The notes under the pieces: model-generated
Told to the model about the DNA's origin: nothing
What the model saw: the letters and a program-made list of their open reading frames with translations, nothing else
The model's database searches: none
Position numbers and translations under genes: made by a program
Source: Bacteriovoracaceae bacterium
Lineage (GTDB): Bacteria > Bdellovibrionota > UBA1018
NCBI GenBank assembly: GCA_947447665.1
Contig: CANFJX010000006.1
Span: 1-64,000, forward strand
DNA: 64,000 nucleotides
Reading direction: 5' to 3'
Shown here: positions 43,036 through 51,890 of the stretch, piece by piece
Numbering within the stretch: the stretch's first letter is position 1
Layout: each line of letters opens with the position of its first letter

Positions 43036-44454
43036 CTATGTTAAAAACGGGAGCGTAATCCTAAACTCTGAGCCACCCGAGGGTCTCCGGAAGTACTCAA
43101 TCCTCCCGCAATGGGCCTCAATGATTTCCTTTACGATCGTGAGCCCCATACCAAACAACCCCTGCTTGCCGGATGAAGTCGTCATCGGGCTATGAAAAAG
43201 AGGGTCAAAGATTTTATCCTGTTGATCTAGTGGCACTCCTGGTCCTTCATCTTTGACTTGGATCTCGACTGCACCGTTTCGGTCAGTCAAAAGAACTGAC
43301 ACCTCCCGATTGATGGGAGAAAATCGAATAGCATTAGAAACAAGATTCGCAATCACCCAGGGAAACTTAACTAAGTCCAATCGGGCATGAATCCGCTCTG
43401 ACCCCTCCTGAGTGTAAGTCAGAATCACGTCCCGATCCTTCGCAAGGACCCTGAACGGTTTAACCCACTCAGGCAAAAGATCACTCACCACGCACGCCTC
43501 GAACTTTAGTTGAATAGCCTTAGCGTACCCCTGAGTGACCTGATCAAACTCGTGAGCTGATGCTCGAATTCGCTCAACATCTTCTGATAAAATTTCAATC
43601 AGCTTCCGGGTGGGTACCGGCAGGCTATCTTTCTGGGAGACCAGGAGTTCGGTCGCTTTTCCCAGCGACTGCAGAGGCGAAGTCAACTCCTGAGAAAGGG
43701 AGTCAATGAGGTCACTGCGAAACTGATCCCTCTGCTTCTTTTCCGTAATATCGTGAAGTAGATAGAGAAGCCCTGCGGGTTGCTTCTCTTCCTGGGGAAT
43801 TTTCTTAACCCTCGCCGAAAAAGTTCTCCTCTGATGCTGCGAGGTCAACAATTCAACTTCCTGCGAATGGGTCATCGATTCGTTAAACAGAGATCTGAGC
43901 TGGAGGTAGTTTTCATGGAGTGTGGAGAGATCTCTCCAATCCTGACCCACCACTTTTTCCCTCGGGAGATCAATCAACTGCAGAAGACAAGAGTTGGTAT
44001 GAGTCACCCGGCCATCGGTATCAATAACCAGCAAGGCATCCTCGACTGCCTCCAACAATACACCCAGGCGGTGATTCTGATGGAGCAGTTCTCCGACATC
44101 AAATTTTTCTGCTTCAGACACTTTCTTCCAAAGGCGATCCAGTTCGGTGACGAGGACGAATAGCTCTAAGCTCGACTGCTGACCCAACTTCAGCTTCTTT
44201 CCAGCTTCGGGTCTTCCCTGAAGCACCTCAGCGAGACTCTTAATCGGTGCAGCCAGCCGGCTAGCGAGGTAATCAGCCAATAACACCGAGAAAATGACAC
44301 TCATCAAAAAGTAGCCAGCAAGAATTAAATCAGTCGCCATCCCTCCTGTACTTAAAAGAAACAAGAAAGGCGGGAAACCGAGGGCACAAAAAAGAACAAC
44401 CAAGATCAAAAAGGAACGGTAAATCTTAATCCTGAAGGTAGGAAGCGCTGTCAT
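43036..44454 (-). CDS. Membrane histidine-kinase-like protein of the kdp operon, H-box His replaced by Gln
   Basis: 472 aa from ATG 44454, whose ATGA overlaps the TGA of kdpD (TTG 44469 also in frame). Two membrane spans (IYRSFLILVVLFCALGFPPF; LILAGYFLMSVIFSVLLADY), then a HAMP-like segment, a PAS domain (VEDALLVIDTDGRVTHTNS), a HisKA-like helix and HATPase (NLVSNAIRFSP, VKDEGPGVP, GMGLTIVKEII). The H-box reads DSLSQELTSPLQSLG where SHELxTPL is expected; codon CAG gives Gln at the phospho-acceptor. The ATP-binding domain is intact. Either a pseudokinase, or a kinase that phosphorylates another protein. It replaces the missing C-terminal half of KdpD. Confidence 0.88.
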   Translation of the reverse strand: MTALPTFRIKIYRSFLILVVLFCALGFPPFLFLLSTGGMATDLILAGYFLMSVIFSVLLADYLASRLAAPIKSLAEVLQGRPEAGKKLKLGQQSSLELFVLVTELDRLWKKVSEAEKFDVGELLHQNHRLGVLLEAVEDALLVIDTDGRVTHTNSCLLQLIDLPREKVVGQDWRDLSTLHENYLQLRSLFNESMTHSQEVELLTSQHQRRTFSARVKKIPQEEKQPAGLLYLLHDITEKKQRDQFRSDLIDSLSQELTSPLQSLGKATELLVSQKDSLPVPTRKLIEILSEDVERIRASAHEFDQVTQGYAKAIQLKFEACVVSDLLPEWVKPFRVLAKDRDVILTYTQEGSERIHARLDLVKFPWVIANLVSNAIRFSPINREVSVLLTDRNGAVEIQVKDEGPGVPLDQQDKIFDPLFHSPMTTSSGKQGLFGMGLTIVKEIIEAHCGRIEYFRRPSGGSEFRITLPFLT

Positions 44455-45650
44455 GATCGATCTCCCCAATGGTCTCTGCGGGCATTTCCAGGATGACTCG
44501 AACCTGGATCATTGCCCCAGCCTTCTGTATTACCCGTCGTGGTCACAATATGCACATCCACTCCGATTGAGTCATGAATAAAACTTTGAATCACTGATCC
44601 CTTGAGTCGCTCAAGAAGGGGGGAAAAACGGGACTTGCCAAAAACGGCGTGCTTAACATGGTGTGTGGCGGCAAAGGTCACTAGAGTCTCCACTACGTTT
44701 TCTCCTTGAAGCGTCACGACTTCCGCACCCAAACTTTTCGCTAATTTCAAATTATTTTGTAATTTTCTCTGTAGACCTGAATCAATATTAATCGGAGACT
44801 CAGCATTTTTTTGAACATAGACGGCATAACAACGAGTTGAAAGTTGCGCAGCCAGTCGGGTCGCCTTCCTAATGAGGACCTCAGCATGCGTTGGATCAGA
44901 ACTCAACGCAACCATCACTGCTTCTTCAGCAAGATCTGCAGCCCGCTTTTTCAACATCGCTTGTTCTTCAATTTTTCTAACCTGATCACCAGCCACTTCC
45001 CTTAGACAAATCTCACGTAAAAAGGAGAGGTTCTCCGGCGTGAAAAAATTTTGAAGGGCGAGTTCTGCCTTTAATTTTTCATAAATTTTGCCTGATCTCA
45101 GGCGCTCCCGGAGTTCGTCGAGCGTGACATCGACGATCACCACTTGATCCGCATGCCTGAGTACCTGATCTGGAATCCTCTCGTGAACTGGAACCTGTGT
45201 TGCCTCGTTCACTTTATCTGCTACGGATTCAAGGTGCTGCACGTTTAAAGTGGTGATGACGTTAATGCCGTGATCCAAAATTTCAAAAACATCTTGGTAC
45301 CGTTTTTCGTTCTTCGCATCCCGAACGTTACTGTGGGCGAGCTCATCGATTAAAACCACCTGTGGTCGTCTTTTTAAAATTGCAGGCACATTCATTTCTG
45401 GGAATTCTTTGCCTCCCACCGAAGAAAACCTTCTTGAAACCTGCTCCAAGCCCTCGATCAATGCCGTCGTCTCTGGGCGGTTATGAGGTTCAACATACCC
45501 AATCACCACGTCCATACCCTGCTTCCTCAGCCGGTGGCCTTCCTGAAGCATTTCATAAGTTTTCCCCACTCCAGCCGCGTAGCCCAAGTATACCTTGAGA
45601 GAACCCTTCGTTTTCTTGGCGATCAGCTCCTCGAATCGTGTCATCGTCAT
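44451..45650 (-). CDS. kdpD: KdpD N-terminal sensor protein without kinase domain
   Basis: 399 aa, whereas full KdpD is about 890 aa. It contains the KdpD ATP-binding domain (about 15-230) with Walker A GYAAGVGKT and Walker B VVLIDELAHSN, DVFEILDHGINVITTLNVQH and DQVVIVDVTLDELRERL. A USP-like domain follows (about 250-370, with VMVALSSDP and VKHAVFGKSR). It lacks the four-helix membrane part and kinase. In full KdpD this part senses K+/osmotic state (and c-di-AMP in the USP domain of Firmicutes). The separate kinase-like gene overlaps it by 4 bp. No KdpE response regulator lies nearby. Confidence 0.93.
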   Translation of the reverse strand: MTMTRFEELIAKKTKGSLKVYLGYAAGVGKTYEMLQEGHRLRKQGMDVVIGYVEPHNRPETTALIEGLEQVSRRFSSVGGKEFPEMNVPAILKRRPQVVLIDELAHSNVRDAKNEKRYQDVFEILDHGINVITTLNVQHLESVADKVNEATQVPVHERIPDQVLRHADQVVIVDVTLDELRERLRSGKIYEKLKAELALQNFFTPENLSFLREICLREVAGDQVRKIEEQAMLKKRAADLAEEAVMVALSSDPTHAEVLIRKATRLAAQLSTRCYAVYVQKNAESPINIDSGLQRKLQNNLKLAKSLGAEVVTLQGENVVETLVTFAATHHVKHAVFGKSRFSPLLERLKGSVIQSFIHDSIGVDVHIVTTTGNTEGWGNDPGSSHPGNARRDHWGDRS

Positions 45651-45668
45651 GGATCCAGATTACACTAA

Positions 45669-47036
45669 TTATAAACGAATGAGCAAAGCAGTATTAATCC
45701 GGCTCTCAGCTCGCTGCAAATCTGGATTAAACCCCGCGACGGTGCTACCTGGACTGCCTTGATTTCCTCCGAGAGGCGTCACGCCTCCTGGGCCAGCAAA
45801 ATACGGGACGTTCGCCTCGCGATGGATCCATTCAATCCGAAAGGTCACGAACTGGCTGGGCATATAGTCGAACGTCACCGAAGTATCCCAGGCCTGAAAA
45901 GAATCCCCTGGATTTTGAGTAAAATAAGACGTTCCCGACGAGGCCGTGGCCCCATTGATGGCTGGCATGATCACTAAATAACGGCCTGGGTTAGAAATCG
46001 CGCCGGTACCCAGCGTCAAAGCAAATTGATCCTTGGAAAACCAAAACCGATTGTAGAGCATGTACCCCATGAAATATTGAGATGGGCTGGCTGCGCTTCC
46101 ACCTCCACAAGAGACTCCCCCTCCGCTTTCACATCCCAGATCTACGGTGAACGAAAAAGCGGCCTTACTCAAGAAATGACTGGGTTGATCTACGTATTTG
46201 ACCTGTGCACTACTGTCACTATGAACTCTCATTCTCGATGGGATGCCCAGGGTATCGTGACCATAATATTCATTCGTCACAAAAGAAAGCGAACTGGTAG
46301 GCCTCCAAAGCATCGAGAATCCGACGCCCGGGGCGTCGTTATACATTCCGTAGGATTGCCAGCCGTTGACCAGCCAAAACTCCGTTTTCAGCTTGTCTGA
46401 AGGAAAAAATTGAAGGCGAATCCCATTGAAAAACCACGGGGTATTTGCTGAGACATAGGACATCTGATAGACCCAGTTATCATAGTTATAGTAGCTACAT
46501 AACCCGATGTAGGACATGAATGTTCCGACATCTATATTAATTCCATTCCAAATATCCCAGTGATAACCGCCATAGGCCTCTGAGACATATCGATAGGCAC
46601 TCGATAGATCCCATTGGCCACGACTCACGCTGCCATCGCTTCTGGGAGTCATACTGGAATACATTCCAAACTGTGTAAACACTCTTCCGCGGATATTTTT
46701 GTAGTGAAAATCTCCGCCGACACCCAATTGCTGGACTTGGGCTTCATTGGTTCGACCTGAGTTACTGGAACCCACCAGTGTGTGATCCCTTGAATGGTTG
46801 AAGCTATAAACATAATTAGAATCAAAAGTAAACTCGCCCGTAAAAATCTTACTGTCTAAGGGGAACTCCGTCTGCCTGCTATTGCCATTCAGCCAGGAGA
46901 AATCAGCAAAGACAAATGGGTCCTTAGCTTCGGCGGGTGCGAACGAGGGCGCAGGCACAGGATCGGCTGCGTATACTGAACTAATCGAAAATACTAAAAA
47001 AGGAATTAAAAGAGGGTTTTTCAATAAATGCTTCAT
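45669..47036 (-). CDS. Outer-membrane beta-barrel (porin-like) of the kdp operon
   Basis: 455 aa. Signal peptide (LLIPFLVFSISSVYA, cleaved after A) then a barrel with many amphipathic strands (FTFDSNYVYSFNHSRDHT, GVGGDFHYKNIRGRVFTQFG, YRYVSEAYGGYHWDIWNGIN, TVDLGCESGG) and last strand RINTALLIRL. It resembles the BBP2-type putative outer-membrane porins of about 400-450 aa. Lying between kdpC and kdpD, it may let K+ through the outer membrane or aid its uptake; I recall similar porins between kdpC and kdpD in Bacteroidetes but cannot verify it. Co-transcribed with neighbours (gaps of 18 and 24 bp). Confidence 0.85.
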   Translation of the reverse strand: MKHLLKNPLLIPFLVFSISSVYAADPVPAPSFAPAEAKDPFVFADFSWLNGNSRQTEFPLDSKIFTGEFTFDSNYVYSFNHSRDHTLVGSSNSGRTNEAQVQQLGVGGDFHYKNIRGRVFTQFGMYSSMTPRSDGSVSRGQWDLSSAYRYVSEAYGGYHWDIWNGINIDVGTFMSYIGLCSYYNYDNWVYQMSYVSANTPWFFNGIRLQFFPSDKLKTEFWLVNGWQSYGMYNDAPGVGFSMLWRPTSSLSFVTNEYYGHDTLGIPSRMRVHSDSSAQVKYVDQPSHFLSKAAFSFTVDLGCESGGGVSCGGGSAASPSQYFMGYMLYNRFWFSKDQFALTLGTGAISNPGRYLVIMPAINGATASSGTSYFTQNPGDSFQAWDTSVTFDYMPSQFVTFRIEWIHREANVPYFAGPGGVTPLGGNQGSPGSTVAGFNPDLQRAESRINTALLIRL

Positions 47037-47060
47037 CCATTCGGCTCCAATTTAGAAATA

Positions 47061-47753
47061 TTATTTTTGCTTGATCGAGCAAAACGAGGTCTCAGACCCG
47101 CATCGTACTCCCGCGGCGCTCACGCTGCTCTGTAGACCTTCTCCGCTCGATCGCGCCTGAGCATGCAATGGGTAGGCTCGATCGAGCTCCAAATTAAGGA
47201 CAAGAATATTGACAGTGGGCTCGCCAAAAATCCCCCATTGTGGACCCGTCGTATGAGCATCAATGAGAGATTTCAACTGATCTGAATTTATGCCTCTGGC
47301 TTTTGAAACCCTACCCACTTGAACCCATGCTCCCCGCGGACTAACATGGGGATCCAGGCCACTTCCAGAAGCCGTCACCAAGTCGTTAGGCACCTCACCC
47401 CACTTAAGATCTGGATTCTCTTTCAGAACCGATTCCAAATTAGATTTTAAGCTGTCGTGGAATTTTTGATTCGTGGGTCCGAGGTTTGAGCCAGAGGAAC
47501 TCGTCGCATCGTAGCCACTCCCTGCTAATGACGGCCTTCCATGAAAATACTCTGGGCGAGTGAAAACCTGCCCGATCAGTTTGGCCCCGACGAGCTTTCC
47601 ATCTCTTTCAAGTCTTCCGCCCGAGGCCTGATCCGGAAAAAGGATTTTTCCAAAAACGGTCACGACCGCAGGGTACACACCACACACGAGAAGTGCTAAC
47701 GAGCCGGTGGCGACTGCAGATTTGAGCGAAGATTTATAAATTTGCTTCAACAT
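47061..47753 (-). CDS. kdpC: Potassium-transporting ATPase KdpC subunit
   Basis: 230 aa, slightly longer than E. coli KdpC. One N-terminal membrane span (ATGSLALLVCGVYPAVVTVF) and a periplasmic domain. Family motifs: FHGRPSLAGSGYDATSSSGS, NLGPTNQKF, TASGSGLDPHVSPRGAWVQV and VNILVLNLELD. The last 30 residues (SVSAAGVRCGSETSFCSIKQ) are an extra tail with two cysteines, unlike most KdpC. It stabilises the KdpFABC complex at the inner membrane. Follows kdpB with a 12-bp gap. Confidence 0.96.
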   Translation of the reverse strand: MLKQIYKSSLKSAVATGSLALLVCGVYPAVVTVFGKILFPDQASGGRLERDGKLVGAKLIGQVFTRPEYFHGRPSLAGSGYDATSSSGSNLGPTNQKFHDSLKSNLESVLKENPDLKWGEVPNDLVTASGSGLDPHVSPRGAWVQVGRVSKARGINSDQLKSLIDAHTTGPQWGIFGEPTVNILVLNLELDRAYPLHAQARSSGEGLQSSVSAAGVRCGSETSFCSIKQK

Positions 47754-47765
47754 GCAGGGCTCCTT

Positions 47766-49808
47766 TTAAGCAAGTCCCAAAATGGAAATCAAGACATCGA
47801 TAAGCTTAATCCCAATGAAAGGGACGGTAATCCCTCCTAGACCATACACTAAAATATTCTTTCTTAAAATCCTTGAAGCTGATTGGGGTCGGTACTCAAC
47901 CCCGCTCAAGGCGAGAGGAATTAAAAAAATAATGATCAGAGCATTAAAAATTACGGCCGATAGGATTGCACTTTGAGGACTTTTCAACCCCATAATATTG
48001 AGGGCTCCCAGGGCCGGTAAAGTAGCAGAAAAAATTGCTGGAATAATAGCAAAGTACTTTGAAACGTCATTTGCAATACTAAAAGTCGTGAGTGAACCTC
48101 GCGTGATGAGAAGCTGCTTTCCGATTTCGACGATTTCAATGAGCTTCGTCGGATCGGAGTCCAGATCAATCATGTTTCCGGCCTCCCTGGCCGCCTGAGT
48201 TCCTGTGTTCATTACGAGTCCGACATCGGATTGAGCTAGAGCGGGAGCATCATTGGTGCCATCGCCCGACATCGCCACCATTCTCCCGTCCGTTTGATAA
48301 CTTTGAATCAGCTTGAGTTTGTCTTCGGGCTTGGCCTCAGCAAGAAAGTCATCCACTCCTGCCTCCTGTGCGATCGCCCCAGCAGTGAGGCGATTGTCTC
48401 CGGTAATCATAATGGTCTTGATTCCCATGGCACGAATACGTTCAAAACGATCTCGAATCCCGGGCTTCACAATGTCTTTGAGATGGATCACACCGACTGC
48501 TTTACCATTTTTTGCCACGACTAAGGGCGTCCCCCCCGTGCTAGCAATTTTCTTCACCGCGGCCTCGAGTTGAGGACTCATAGTTTCATTTGCAACCGTC
48601 TTCATCCACTTCTGAATAGCGTCCATCGCTCCTTTTCGAATCTGAAGTCCCTTCCCGTCCACTCCACTCATTCGAGACTCTGCTGAGAAAGGGACGGCCT
48701 CGCAGTCAGTAGGCACTTCTGATTTCGCTCCGAGGCTTTTGGCTAACGTCACGACTGAGCGCCCCTCGGGAGTCAAATCGACCGCTGAAGCGGTCAGAGC
48801 AATGGAGGCCACCTCTTTTTCGGTCAACCCCTCTTCAGGAATAAAAGCGGTAGCCATTCGATTTCCCATGGTGATCGTGCCAGTTTTGTCTAACAAAAGT
48901 ACATCCACATCGCCCGCGGCCTCAACTGCTCGCCCTGAGAGAGCCAGAACATTACGCTGAACTAAGCGATCCATCCCAGCGATTCCAATAGCCGAAAGGA
49001 GCCCACCAATAGTAGTCGGAATTAGACACACCAAAAGCGAGACGAGGATCACCACAGAGACCGAAGTTTGGGCATAGAGCGCAAAGGGCTTTAGAGTGAC
49101 AGTGGCCAACAAAAACACAATAGTAAGACCGGCCAACAAAATATTGAGAGCGATCTCGTTCGGGGTTTTTTGCCTCACCGCTCCTTCAACCAGCGCAATC
49201 ATTCGATCTAAAAAAGACTCGCCCGGATTGGTAGAAATTTGGACATAAATCTGATCGGAAAGGACGGTGGTCCCTCCGGTAACGGCGCTCCGATCCCCTC
49301 CTGCCTCTCGAATCACCGGAGCGGACTCACCTGTAATTGCAGACTCATCTACTGAAGCCACTCCCTCGATGACCGTACCGTCTGCGGGGATCAACTCCCC
49401 TGCTTCGACCATGACAATATCTCCCTTGATCAACTGAGAAGAGGGGACCCTCTCGACCTTCCCTGGGGATATCTGTCGCTTTGCTTGAGTCTCGGTCCGG
49501 GCCTTTCTTAGATTCTCAGCCTGGGCCTTTCCTCTGCCTTCGGCCATAGCCTCGGCAAAGTTTGCGAATAAAACTGTAAACCAGAGCCAGATGGTAATCT
49601 GCCCATTAAATAATGAGTTCTTAATCAGAACCTCCCTGCCACCGTCGATAAAAAAATCAGAAAAGAAAGCAATCGTGGTCAGAAGGCTTCCGATTTCAAC
49701 GACGAACATCACAGGGTTCTTCATCATCAACCGAGGATGGAGCTTTTTAATGGCATCCTTGAGGGCTGGCCGAACCAGAGCTGGGTTCCAAATCGATGAT
49801 TGACTCAT
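47766..49808 (-). CDS. kdpB: Potassium-transporting P-type ATPase subunit KdpB
   Basis: 680 aa. Catalytic subunit of the KdpFABC high-affinity K+ pump. The phosphorylation site is in [14 protein letters not shown] (Asp of DKTGT). The TGES actuator motif is in [13 protein letters not shown], and the hinge [19 protein letters not shown] is intact. About seven membrane helices. [15 protein letters not shown] and the nucleotide domain are complete. Length is standard. It lies between kdpA and kdpC (gaps of 23 and 12 bp). The operon is probably induced at low external K+. Confidence 0.98.
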   Translation of the reverse strand: MSQSSIWNPALVRPALKDAIKKLHPRLMMKNPVMFVVEIGSLLTTIAFFSDFFIDGGREVLIKNSLFNGQITIWLWFTVLFANFAEAMAEGRGKAQAENLRKARTETQAKRQISPGKVERVPSSQLIKGDIVMVEAGELIPADGTVIEGVASVDESAITGESAPVIREAGGDRSAVTGGTTVLSDQIYVQISTNPGESFLDRMIALVEGAVRQKTPNEIALNILLAGLTIVFLLATVTLKPFALYAQTSVSVVILVSLLVCLIPTTIGGLLSAIGIAGMDRLVQRNVLALSGRAVEAAGDVDVLLLDKTGTITMGNRMATAFIPEEGLTEKEVASIALTASAVDLTPEGRSVVTLAKSLGAKSEVPTDCEAVPFSAESRMSGVDGKGLQIRKGAMDAIQKWMKTVANETMSPQLEAAVKKIASTGGTPLVVAKNGKAVGVIHLKDIVKPGIRDRFERIRAMGIKTIMITGDNRLTAGAIAQEAGVDDFLAEAKPEDKLKLIQSYQTDGRMVAMSGDGTNDAPALAQSDVGLVMNTGTQAAREAGNMIDLDSDPTKLIEIVEIGKQLLITRGSLTTFSIANDVSKYFAIIPAIFSATLPALGALNIMGLKSPQSAILSAVIFNALIIIFLIPLALSGVEYRPQSASRILRKNILVYGLGGITVPFIGIKLIDVLISILGLA

Positions 49809-49831
49809 AATCGTCTCCTCGAAGTCGCAAA

Positions 49832-51541
49832 CTATTTGTAAGAGTGGCCTTGAAGCATGTCGAAATGCTCGGCGATGGGGCCCAATGAAAGGGCTGGAAA
49901 AAAGGTCAAGGCACCCACCAAAATAATCACTCCCAAGAGCAGCCCGACAAAAAGTGGCCCATCAACTGGAAAAGTTCCCTCGCCTCCCGGATGAACCCTC
50001 TTCTTCACCATGGACCCGGCAAGAGCAAGCATCGGGATCATCATAAAGAAACGGCCAAAAAACATGGCAAAAGCGAGAGTTAGATTCCAAAAAGGAGTAT
50101 TGGTTGAAAGCCCAGCCAAGGCGCTTCCATTATTTCCAGTCGCCGAGGTAAAAGCGTAGAGAATCTCAGAGAAACCATGCCCGCCGGGATTTCCAACCCC
50201 CGCAACCCCCGCAGCGTCCAATGACCCCCAGGCTGTAAAACCCAGAATGGAGAGGGCCATCACGATCAGGGAAAACATCACATATTTCACTTCGCGCCCT
50301 TCGATCTTCTTACCTAAATATTCGGGAGTTCTACCTACCATGAGCCCGGCGATAAATACGGTAAGAATGACGTACATCAACATCCCATAAAGACCTGAAC
50401 CCACCCCACCAAAAATCACTTCGCCCAGCATAATATTAACGAGAGGGACAAGCCCCCCGAAGGGAGTATAACTGTCGTGCATCGAATTCACAGCGCCGCA
50501 CGACGCATCCGTGGTGACGGTCGCAAATAAGGCAGAGTTGAAGATACCGAAGCGAGCCTCCTTTCCCTCCAGATTACTAGAGCTCACACAACCCAATTTT
50601 TGATAGATGGGATTTCCCTGATACTCAAAATGAGAGCAGATCAAAGCTCCCGCCAGAAAGACGATGAGCATCGCGCTCCAGACTGCCCAGCCATGCTTCA
50701 AATTTCCAACTTTTTTCCCCAATAAGTAAACCAGCGCGCTCGGAATCAGAAAAATAGAAAGCATTTGAATAAAGTTAGATAAGGGCGTCGGGTTTTCATA
50801 AGGATGTGCAGAGTTGGAACTAAAAAACCCGCCCCCGTTGGTTCCCAGCATCTGAATGGCCGATTGAGAAGCAACAGGCCCCTGAGCAATCGTTTGCTTG
50901 GCCCCCTCTAGGGTCGTGATCTCCTGATAGGGTAAAAAGTTCTGAATTACCCCTTGGGAGATTAAAATAATTGCAATTACCACACAGAGAGGAAGAAGCA
51001 CGTAAAGCGTGCCGCGGATGAGATCGGCCCAGAAATTTCCGATTCCCTGCCCTTCCTTTTTCGCGAGCGAACGAATGAGAGCTACGGCAACCCCCATGCC
51101 CATGGAGGCCGAAACAAAATTCTGAAACGTCAGACCCACCATTTGAGAAAAGTAGCTCAGCGTGCTCTCTCCGCCGTACGACTGCCAGTCGGTGTTGGTC
51201 ACAAAGCTCATGGCTGTATTGAATGATAAATGAGGAGTGACTACCCCCTGATGCGCTGGATTCAAAGGGAGAAATGGCTGTAGCCTGAGTACTGCATAAG
51301 TAAAAACGAGCGATACTGCGCTAAATATGAGTAGATCGATTGCATACTTAGCCCAGTACTGATCTTCACAAGGATCAATTTTGAGAAGTCGATAGATGAA
51401 TTTTTCCACCGGTCTCAGTACGAATGACAAAAAGGTTTTGTCTCCATCGTAAACTTTTTCTAAGTACAGACCTAAAGGCTTAGTGCTCAAAAATAGAATG
51501 ACGACCAAAAGAAAAAGCTGAAGAAGGTCTCGCAGGCTCAT
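49832..51541 (-). CDS. kdpA: Potassium-transporting ATPase KdpA subunit
   Basis: 569 aa from ATG 51541, with GAGGA eight bases upstream (TTG 51559 is in frame but less likely). K+-selective channel-like subunit of KdpFABC with about ten spans. The four selectivity-filter regions are visible around [56 protein letters not shown] and [24 protein letters not shown]-like loops are complete. Length is standard. A hairpin lies between kdpF and this gene. Confidence 0.97.
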   Translation of the reverse strand: MSLRDLLQLFLLVVILFLSTKPLGLYLEKVYDGDKTFLSFVLRPVEKFIYRLLKIDPCEDQYWAKYAIDLLIFSAVSLVFTYAVLRLQPFLPLNPAHQGVVTPHLSFNTAMSFVTNTDWQSYGGESTLSYFSQMVGLTFQNFVSASMGMGVAVALIRSLAKKEGQGIGNFWADLIRGTLYVLLPLCVVIAIILISQGVIQNFLPYQEITTLEGAKQTIAQGPVASQSAIQMLGTNGGGFFSSNSAHPYENPTPLSNFIQMLSIFLIPSALVYLLGKKVGNLKHGWAVWSAMLIVFLAGALICSHFEYQGNPIYQKLGCVSSSNLEGKEARFGIFNSALFATVTTDASCGAVNSMHDSYTPFGGLVPLVNIMLGEVIFGGVGSGLYGMLMYVILTVFIAGLMVGRTPEYLGKKIEGREVKYVMFSLIVMALSILGFTAWGSLDAAGVAGVGNPGGHGFSEILYAFTSATGNNGSALAGLSTNTPFWNLTLAFAMFFGRFFMMIPMLALAGSMVKKRVHPGGEGTFPVDGPLFVGLLLGVIILVGALTFFPALSLGPIAEHFDMLQGHSYK

Positions 51542-51559
51542 CGATATATCCTCATGCAA

Positions 51560-51585
51560 TTTTAGTTCAGCAAGCCGAACTAAAA
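51560..51585 (-). other. Hairpin between kdpF and kdpA
   Basis: On the minus strand TTTTAGTTCGGC pairs with GCTGAACTAAAA (51585-51560), 12 positions with one G-T wobble and a TT loop. It lies over the kdpF stop. No T-run follows, so termination is unlikely; it may protect or shape the mRNA so that subunit amounts differ. Confidence 0.7.
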
Positions 51586-51669
51586 TTTTTCTGGATGAAT
51601 GAGAGCGTAAAACAAGTAAACCAAAATCGCCCCAGCAACGAAAAGGAGCCCACTATCGACTAGGGTCAT
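51580..51669 (-). CDS. kdpF: KdpF subunit of the potassium ATPase
   Basis: 29 aa, with ribosome site GGAGGA. One membrane helix: VDSGLLFVAGAILVYLFYAL, ending IHPEKF. The ending matches E. coli KdpF (YALINAEAF). In the KdpFABC complex KdpF is a small stabilising subunit at the KdpA/KdpB interface. It lies between a 28-aa small protein and kdpA, in the position usual for kdpF. Confidence 0.93.
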   Translation of the reverse strand: MTLVDSGLLFVAGAILVYLFYALIHPEKF

Positions 51670-51686
51670 AGCTTCCTCCGCTCTAA

Positions 51687-51773
51687 TTATTTAAGGCCAC
51701 CACAAGCTGTCACAAATGCTACTGCTGTCCCGAAACAAATCACCAGAAAAAATAAATTCATCAAATCGGTCAT
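51687..51773 (-). CDS. 28-aa small membrane protein upstream of kdpF
   Basis: ATG 51773 with GGGGGG five bases upstream; it ends 17 bp before kdpF. Sequence: TDLMNLFFLVICFGTAVAFV then TACGGLK. One hydrophobic helix. From memory, similar short unnamed proteins of about 30 aa with a Cys and Leu near the end are encoded just upstream of kdpF in many bacteria; not verified. It may be an extra small subunit or assembly factor of the Kdp pump. First gene of the operon, starting about 70 nt after the predicted promoter. Confidence 0.75.
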   Translation of the reverse strand: MTDLMNLFFLVICFGTAVAFVTACGGLK

Positions 51774-51848
51774 TTTATCCCCCCGGCTATTCCCCCCGGA
51801 TCCGAGCACGCAATACCAAAACCGAAACCGCAGCCCGTTGATATAAGC

Positions 51849-51877
51849 TATAAAATCGATTTAGAATTAATTCTCAA
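51849..51877 (-). promoter_or_regulatory. Probable kdp operon promoter with overlapping palindrome
   Basis: On the minus strand: TTGAGA (51877-51872), 17-nt spacer, TTTATA (51854-51849). The 12-bp perfect palindrome AGAATTAATTCT (51863-51874) covers part of the -35 box and spacer, which would be a suitable operator place. The transcript would start near 51842, giving a leader of about 70 nt. The site lies just downstream of the acyl-CoA dehydrogenase stop. Confidence 0.5.
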
Positions 51878-51890
51878 GACTGATCAATAT

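Noticed and set aside
51560-51585. Hairpin after kdpF as a terminator
   Set aside because: No T-run follows it, and kdpA begins directly after; termination here would break an essential operon.
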